Below are positions 57,541-64,000 of a DNA stretch of 64,000 nucleotides, piece after piece. The notes under the pieces were generated by a model. It saw nothing but the letters and a program-made list of their open reading frames with translations, was not told where the DNA came from and did no database searches. The position numbers were made by a program, and so were the translations under genes. The stretch lies in assembly GCF_036323735.1 (NCBI RefSeq), contig NC_086026.1:53012039-53076038 (forward strand). Reading direction: 5' to 3'. Source of the DNA: Rattus norvegicus (lineage: Eukaryota; Chordata; Mammalia; Rodentia; Muridae). Numbering within the stretch: the stretch's first letter is position 1; each line of letters begins with the position of its first letter.

Positions 57541-57955
57541 TTCCTAGTTATGTATTATGACATTGTATGTGTGTGCAGGCTACAGTGTATTTATTCTGTG
57601 GACAGGGCACCTGTCTGAGATGACCACACACCCAGTTGCTATATACATTGTATCTACTGTGGAGCCTGTCACAATGATGTCTGCTGGAACCGACCTGAGA
57701 GTGAGCTGGAGACAGATGCAGCTGGATTTGTCTAAGGGGAAGTCCTGGCAGCATGATGTGTGTACGTTCCAGTGGCTCTACTACTCTGCACATTTGCTGT
57801 CGTCTCTTCACTTTTAGTCATCTCAACAAGGACCTAATGCTATCTTATTATGGCTTTAATTTGCATTTTTCTGATGACTAGTGACGTTTTGAGTGGTTTT
57901 TTTTTTCTGACTATTAATGATCTGGGCTTTCAAAGGGGTTCTATAACAAGAAAAT

Positions 57956-58150
57956 AAAAAAAAAAAAAAAAAAAAAAAAAAGGTCTGGCGCCCACCTGTA
58001 ATTCCAGTGCTGTGGAAAGAGACAGCATCCTTGGGGATTGTTGCCCAGGCTAGCCAAATCACTGAGAGACCCTGTCTCCCAACATAAGGTAGAGAGTAAG
58101 AGGAAGGTACCCAGCATCCACATCCAGCCTCCAAACACATGTGTACACAC
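57956..58150 (+). mobile_element. A-run and B3/B2-like SINE 3' half
   Basis: A26 run at about 57956-57981 then 'cgcccacctgtaattccagt', 'tgagagaccctgtctcccaa' and an 'acccagcatccacatccagc' end: the 3' body of a B3-like element preceded by another element's tail. Confidence 0.5.
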
Positions 58151-59827
58151 GCTTGCACACATACATGAGCACACATGCACAAAGAGTTTGGAGGCGGTTG
58201 GCACATGCTCCCCAGAGCTCAGAACAAGAGGTTGGTACCTGTATACTGGAGTCTTCTTAGGGACCTAGGAAGTACTGGGAGCCAGAGGAGGATGGAGAGA
58301 GCAAGAAAGGGGGGGATGAGGGAATGACTAGTACCCTGGGGGGTGGGGCTGTCCCAAAGAGGTGAGGAAGCACCAACATTAAAGAACCTGAGAGCTGGAG
58401 TCACTGGCTAGCTTACGGTGTCAATGGTGCCACCTTAACCACAAAATGTGAAATTTACTCAGAAACCATCTTTTGTCCCTCTCCCCCATGGTGGGCTCCT
58501 AAATAGTTCAGTTCCTGGGTGGGGGTGGTAGCAAAAGGCAGGCAGGGGACAGGGCATACCTCATGTTTATTCTCCAAATGACTATCGTGACTTACAGGGG
58601 AAGAGCATTGGTTAGAACTGGACCCCAGAGAGCAGGAAAGGAAAGCACTGGAGAGGGCTGAGTCCCAGGGCTGGGCTCTCCTACCTTACTCTGCCAGATC
58701 TCATCAAGTGAGCTCTGATTCCGTGACAGAAATGAACAGGGAGGGCACGGTCCCTCTCCGCATGTGGAACAAAGAGCTGCAGACATGGGAGCATGGTGGC
58801 TTCCCCTGAGGTGCTTCTGGAAACAAAATTGCAGGGGCAGGACAGCCAAGTTCCCTACTCCTCAAAACTTCACAGTGATGAATCACCACACCCCACTCCA
58901 GGCCCTCTGCATCCACTGCAGTGGATGCTGGGACCAGGTGCCTGGGGTGATAGTGACAGAGGCTTGCAGAGGATTCTGCTGGTCAGCAGCTGCAGAGGGG
59001 GAAGGGACAGCCCAGTCATAGGGCTTGACCCACCTCACTAGTGACAGACCAACCCCCCCATCCTTCCCTGCAGAGAAGTGAAGCATCTTCTCTGGTAACA
59101 AAAATTATCCATGCCCCCTCCATGACAAGATGAACAGAGAAGCCCTTCCTACAGGGAAAACTACAGCAGGAGCGGCTTCGTATGCCATAGTGGAGGCAGA
59201 GACAAACCCCCATGAAGATTGTGACTTTACTCTATCCCCAGAGGTTTCCTCTCTGTTTACTTGAGGAAAAGGCCAGGTTTAAGTAATGAAAAGTGGGTGC
59301 CCTTACATGAAATTCTTCTGGGAGACATCCTCAAACCTTTTGGTATTAAAAGCACTCAGCTGATTGGTAGTGGCTGTTCTTGGAGGCTCTGGAAGAAGGA
59401 CGGCACCAGGGCCCAACTAACTAGTAAGGCTCTCCCCAGCCCTTCTTGGAGATCAGAAGCTAGTCTCAAAGCCTAAGCTGCCAGTGTTCTGCCATGTGCC
59501 CTATTCCTTTGTCCTCGAAGCCCAACACATGAAAATCCCCAGCAAAATATCTCTCCTCTAGTTTTAGAAGACAGCCATCCTTTGATCCCATTAGAGGGTT
59601 AAATCCAGGGCTTCCATATACCAAAGTCCACAGATGTCCCAGTCCCTTATATAAAACAGTGCAGCGTTCGTTCACACAGAACCCACACAATCCTCCTGTG
59701 TGCCTCCAGCCATCTTTAGATTACTTGCAACACTGGTTATGGTTAGGTGACAGTTTAAGAGTTGTCATGGTGCATTGTCTCAGGAATAATGACAAGGAAC
59801 AGTCCGCATGTGTTCAGCACAGAGGCG

Positions 59828-60135
59828 GTCTTAGTTTTCCACCTCTGTGTCGAAAGCCCTGAGAGAAACGTGATGCAAGGAAGGTTCTGTGGCCCTCGCT
59901 TTCAGATTTTTCACCTGCTCGGTCTCTAGGCCCCTGTGAGAGACTAAATTCCACATGCCATAGTGGAGGAAGGCTGCTGCTGCTGCTTCCTTACAGTCAG
60001 GAAGCGGGACGGTCACAGTGTACCTTTCCCATGGCATAGCCCAGTGGCCCACTTCCCTTAGCCAAGCCACAGCTCCTGACAGCCCACCAGCCGTGAACTT
60101 CTCAAAAGATCAATCCTTTGTGAGGTTAGTGTACA
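59828..60135 (-). mobile_element. LTR-type rodent repeat remnant, antisense
   Basis: 'ccatggcatagcccagtggc', 'ccacttcccttagccaagcc' and 'atcaatcctttgtgaggtta' match the internal part of the same rodent LTR family. Truncated and diverged. Confidence 0.5.
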
Positions 60136-60222
60136 CTGGTCTCTCGGTAGCTCCATGGACCAGATCTCTGACCCAAGTCCACGGAGGGCACATCAGAGCC
60201 AAACCATAGCCAATCCTTGTTT

Positions 60223-60332
60223 TCTGTTTTGAGGCAGAGTCTCACCACAAAGCCCAGACTTCATGACCCTGCCCTTTACCCACCAGGGAATCCCCCCGAC
60301 TTAGAGTCTCGAGTGTTGAATTTACAGCCGCA
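60223..60332 (-). mobile_element. Degenerate B1-like SINE, antisense
   Basis: 'ttttgaggcagagtctcacc' then 'gagtgttgaatttacagccg' resembles a reversed B1/B4. Confidence 0.5.
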
Positions 60333-60369
60333 AACAATTGCACTCTGCTACAATTATTTCTGAACATCT

Positions 60370-60532
60370 TCATTTATTTACATCACATCTCTATCGGTGA
60401 GGTAGGCAAGCATCTGTGTGAAGGTCAGAGGACAGCGTGCAAGACTCAGCTGTCTCCTTCCACCATGTGAGGTCCACACAGCAGACTCAGGTCACTGGGT
60501 TATGTGCACCATTGAGCCATCTTGCCAGCCTC
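60370..60532 (-). mobile_element. B3-type SINE, antisense
   Basis: 'gtgtgaaggtcagaggacag' and 'gtgcaccattgagccatctt' followed by gccagcc are the reversed B3 body and head. Confidence 0.8.
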
Positions 60533-60639
60533 CTGAATATCCCCAGAGATTGGCCATCACAGATACAGTATCTGGTACAGATACAGGTACAGTATCTGCT
60601 CGTGATAGAATGCATTAAAGCAGGTGGGAACTCAGCAAT

Positions 60640-60740
60640 CATTTCCCCCCAAGCCCAGATGAGGAAACTGAGGTGCAGTAAGGACGCCTTACATGCGTAT
60701 ACTGTCTGGAATCACAAAGTGACCAGATACTTCAATGACG
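60640..60740 (+). repeat. MIR-like ancient SINE fragment
   Basis: 'cccagatgaggaaactgagg' followed by 'ctggaatcacaaagtgacca' matches the MIR 3' half. A similar weak piece may follow at about 60840-60960. Confidence 0.5.
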
Positions 60741-61019
60741 GCTTGCCTTACTGCATCACCAAGGACCCGACCCTGCTCAGAACACTTTACCGGATCAGCC
60801 CTGCACCCTAGCCCTGGGAGACATTAGTGTTACAACCATCACCCAGAGAGACTGGAAAATGAAGAACAGACAGAGACGTCCAAAGTCACAACACCAGCTG
60901 GTTAGACACTGGTCTTCTAACGCCAGCCAGGCTGCCTCGAAGGCCATGCACTCCTCTAACCGCTTGGCAGTCCTACCCTTTGCTAGCCACTACCACCATA
61001 AAAACCAAAGGCTTTTAAA

Positions 61020-61235
61020 GGGGTTCTCGTGCACAAAACAGTTAGCAGAGTGCTTGCCTAGCCACGAAGTTGGGGGTTCAATCCCCACCACAGCATAAAT
61101 CAGCCATGATGGTGCACAACTAAACCCAAAATTCTATGCTCAGGAAGTGGAGGCAGAAAAATCAGAAGTTCAAGGCCATCCTCAGCTCAGCTTCACCATA
61201 TATTTGAGGAAAGCCTTGGCTACATGAGACATAAA
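61020..61235 (+). mobile_element. B4/RSINE-type element (ID-like then B1-like)
   Basis: 'agttagcagagtgcttgcct' and 'gttgggggttcaatccccac' (ID-like), then 'cagccatgatggtgcacaac' and 'gttcaaggccatcctcagct' (B1-like). Confidence 0.75.
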
Positions 61236-61399
61236 TGTGGAAAGGGGCTTGCAGAGAGGAGGAGAGGCTAACAGGATGAAAGGTGAGGAGTTACCATAGT
61301 CAGAATGTAGTTTCTATGGAGGTGAAATTGTCAAAGAACAAAGTCAATGTAAGTGGGGAGAAAGGCAGAGAATAAAGGAAAGGTATATGAGTGACATGT

Positions 61400-61462
61400 C
61401 TATAAGCTGAGGCAGGAGGATTGCCATGAGTTCAAGGCCAGCCTGGGCTATATAATATGTTC
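61400..61462 (+). mobile_element. B1-like fragment
   Basis: 'gctgaggcaggaggattgcc' and 'gttcaaggccagcctgggct': a short B1 core that continues into a (TG)n(CG)n tract. Confidence 0.7.
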
Positions 61463-61491
61463 AAAGCCAGACTGCTACCTAGGGAGACTCT

Positions 61492-61531
<40 letters not shown>

Positions 61532-61540
61532 CGCGCGCGG
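61492..61540. repeat. (GT)n-(GC)n microsatellite
   Basis: About 32 bases of GT followed by about 17 of GC, all alternating purine-pyrimidine. Confidence 0.97.
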
Positions 61541-62004
61541 GCATGCATGTCTGTGTGTGTATACACTAAGGATAGACATGGGGAATTATGTACTGTACTC
61601 TTGGAATGGCAATGTGGGTCTCATACATGTTTCACTGACAGAATGATAAGTGCCCCAGGGCAGGCAGGTACAGTCTGAGCTTGTGGGAAACCATGTTGAA
61701 TATCAACTTGAGCTATGAGAAGCAGACAGGAATGAAGAAGAAAGATTTCTTGGAAAAGACGGTGATGTCGTAAAACAGAAGTGACCTGGGAAAATGGCAG
61801 AGCTCACAGAGCTAGGGCAGAGCAAAGCCTACAAGAACGTGTCAGCAGCAGGCAGGGACTCAAATGACAAGGTGCTCTGGACTTCTGAAGTGGGACCTTA
61901 TGTCCCATAATCTTCATTGTCCCCTGGACAGGTAAGCAAGAGGCAGATTTGCCCAGCATGATTAACTGAGGATTGTCCCCAGGGTGGGGATGTCTGACAT
62001 CCTC

Positions 62005-62090
62005 CCCAAAGTTACACAGTGATGAGCAGCAGACAGAACTGGGACCCAGGCCTGCTGAGTCCAAGCCAAGTGCTCCCTGAGCTGCACCCA
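62005..62090 (+). repeat. MIR-like ancient SINE fragment
   Basis: 'aaagttacacagtgatgagc' then 'agaactgggacccaggcctg' follows the MIR 3' consensus order. Confidence 0.5.
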
Positions 62091-62264
62091 CTGAGCACAC
62101 AAGAAAGAACTGGCGTTCTAAAGAGCTAGGGGATTTCATGGATAAACACACGAGGCAGGGTCTTGATCCAACTCTGTTCATTTGTTCATTCACTCATTCT
62201 GTCCATAAATTATCACACTCCCTCCTTCCTTCTTCCTTAGAAACACTCAATAAATATTTGAGAT

Positions 62265-62470
62265 AATCCAAGTATAATGGCTTATGCCTGTCACCCAACA
62301 CTCAGGCTGAAACAGGGGGATTGTTCTAAGTGCAAGGCCAAGCTGAGTTTCAAAAAAAAAGAAGGAGGAGGAGGAGAGGAAGAGGAGGGGAGGAGGAGAA
62401 GGAGAGGAGGAGGAGGAGGAAGAGGAAGAAGAAAGACAAGAAGAGAAAGAAAGAAAGAAAAAAAGGAAAA
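62265..62470 (+). mobile_element. B1-like SINE with long purine tail
   Basis: 'taatggcttatgcctgtcac' and 'gctgaaacagggggattgtt' (B1-like) end in an A-run that grades into a GGA/GAA-rich tract (about 62358-62470), almost pure purine. Confidence 0.65.
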
Positions 62471-62989
62471 GAAACTATGTGGGCTAAAACTATGGCCCAC
62501 AGGTTTCCATCGACTCAAAATTAGAGAGCCCCTGTCTGAGGTGGCAGCCAAGAATCTCAACGCACAGCCTAGACACATAGGCACAGAGGTGGGGCCAGGT
62601 CTAGACTCACTCAGAGTCATCAAGACTGCCCGGAGACTTGGAGCCAAGAGAGTAAAGAAAAGACACTGATGTCCACTTCCAGGGTTCCTGTGAGGTCACC
62701 TGAGACATGGAATAAGTGTCCTGGTGCCCAGAATGTCATCTTCACATGGTATTCCATCCCCAGATCCCACATGGTGGAAGGAAGTATCAACTCCCCCAAA
62801 TTTGTCCTCTGACCTCCGCTGACCATACACTGTAATGGGCCAACACTCAATGACCTTTTGAAATCCTTCCCCACCAAGGATACCTCAACATCTAATTAAG
62901 GTACCTCACTGGCAGGAAGCCCACAGAACTGGCTGAGAGGAACCCAGGGCTTCTTACATGCTAAGCAAGCACTCTAAGTGAGCAGCATC

Positions 62990-63120
62990 ACAGCCAATCA
63001 GCGCTGACAATTTTAGTGATGTCATCACTCAACATTCTTAGTGTCCCGTGTGCCCCCCCCCCCATCAGTCTCAGGAAAGTAAGCCAGGGGAATGTGGGCC
63101 CTTATCAGGGTAGATAAAAG
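62990..63120. promoter_or_regulatory. Candidate promoter/enhancer module
   Basis: CCAAT within cagccaatcagc at about 62993-63003, an odd-centre palindrome AGTGATGTCATCACT (ATF/AP-1-like) at 63015-63029, then TTATC and AGATAA GATA-type sites at 63101-63117; gataaaag could also serve as a TATA-like box. No transcript is evident. Confidence 0.3.
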
Positions 63121-63559
63121 AGGAGCTCCCCTGGGGTTTCTACCCTGTATACAGCAAGGGTTTCCTGAGGCATGTGGAGTGCCTGCTCAGGACCACAGCT
63201 GAGGTGGGAAGATGGTTGGGGATCCCAGGCAAAGATCCCTGACTCAAGCCCAAAGCTCCTGGACCTGACTCCAGTGGTCTTAGCCAGGCCTGGGATGGGC
63301 CTTGAACCTGCTGTTTACATTGCTCCCAGGCGACCCCCAACCGCAAGCTGGTGAGGTTTAGTTTCTATGGGCTCAGCCCAGCCCTGGGACCTTTGCTCCA
63401 CCCAGCTTTCCTGCCAGGCTCGGGATGGTGACTCCAGAAGCCAGGATCCCCTCCCTGCCGTTAGTTCTTTGTGAGTTTCACATCATGCACCCCAGCCCCA
63501 CTCATCTTCATCTCCCCTCATATCTGCTGATCACCCTTGCAACCTCCCCCCTCCCAAAA

Positions 63560-64000
63560 AATATATATACCAAAGCATAGAAAACATCTCATCGTGGAAT
63601 CTGTAGTGTGTCCCAGTGTACATCCCTCTGTCCACACATCTTCACTTGCAAATGGTCATTACTTTGAGTCATTGATCGAGTTCAATATCTCTGGCTTCTG
63701 TGACACCATCAATACATGATCCTCATCGGGACTCCTCCCAGTTACCCTGTTGGTGCCCTGTGTCATGGAGGTCTGCAGCTTTGATCAGCAGGTCTGGCCC
63801 TTTCACTCTCCCAGCCATTAACAGATGATACAGGTTTTGGGTTGGGCCAACTCAGAGCCCTGGATCTGGGCCTCAGTGGTAGCAGAGCTGGTCAGCCCCC
63901 TGGCTCTCCCTTATCCACACCACCAGGGTGTGCTCTCCAGCAGTGCTCTGGCTAGGCCACCCAATGACTCCATCAGCAGGAGGCAGGGGCAGCTCTCCTA
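63560..64000. mobile_element. Rodent L1 (Lx-type) 3' UTR-like fragment, runs off the window
   Basis: 'accaaagcatagaaaacatc', 'ctctgtccacacatcttcac', 'ggtgccctgtgtcatggagg' and a final 'ggcaggggcagctctccta' are text I recognise from rodent L1-associated 3' sequences. Orientation not determined; the element continues beyond the window. Confidence 0.5.

Noticed and set aside
62277..62669. Lys/Arg/Glu-rich 130-codon frame
   Set aside because: Arises from the purine-rich tail of a B1-like SINE.

Overview
This is vertebrate nuclear DNA from a muroid rodent. The evidence is rodent SINEs of the B1, B2/B3, B4 and ID types, long CA/GA microsatellites, spliced exons with GT-AG introns, and no bacterial-style gene packing. 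The single protein-coding gene I can support is Nectin1 (nectin-1, also Pvrl1, CD111, HveC), on the + strand. I lean towards rat or another non-Mus muroid because several coding residues differ from the mouse protein as I remember it, but I cannot settle the species.

Layout. Bases 1-33091 are the 3' part of Nectin1 intron 1; exon 1, with the promoter, start codon and most of the signal peptide, lies upstream of the window. Bases 33092-46287 carry coding exons 2 to 6: the V-type Ig domain, two further Ig domains, and one last exon with stalk, transmembrane helix and cytoplasmic tail ending in the afadin-binding motif EWYV. The reading frame joins cleanly across four GT-AG introns of 497, 277, 1540 and 9413 bp. 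It gives 489 residues, so about 26 codons are expected in exon 1 (total about 515). The 3' UTR runs from 46288 to about 49715, ending after an AATAAA at 49689. Bases 49716-64000 have no recognisable gene. They hold SINEs, LTR-type and L1 remnants, microsatellites and a few candidate regulatory segments. They are intergenic or, if the alternative terminal exons of nectin-1 lie further on, intronic for those isoforms.

Interesting non-coding structure. Intron 1 contains AT-rich, homeodomain-core-rich segments (about 11.66-11.77, 18.69-18.94 and 22.11-22.22 kb), a palindromic 13-bp MARE next to an AP-1 site (26.48-26.58 kb) and strong G-quadruplex motifs (11.5 and 16.1-16.3 kb). Intron 5 has a CpG-containing segment with a half-MARE (41.3-41.7 kb). 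Downstream of the poly(A) site there is a 141-base pure polypyrimidine tract and then a homeodomain/octamer-rich segment (50.8-51.1 kb). These are enhancer candidates by motif content only; conservation could not be tested. I found no undescribed system, no RNA gene and no CRISPR. The many open frames outside Nectin1 look like chance or microsatellite translations.
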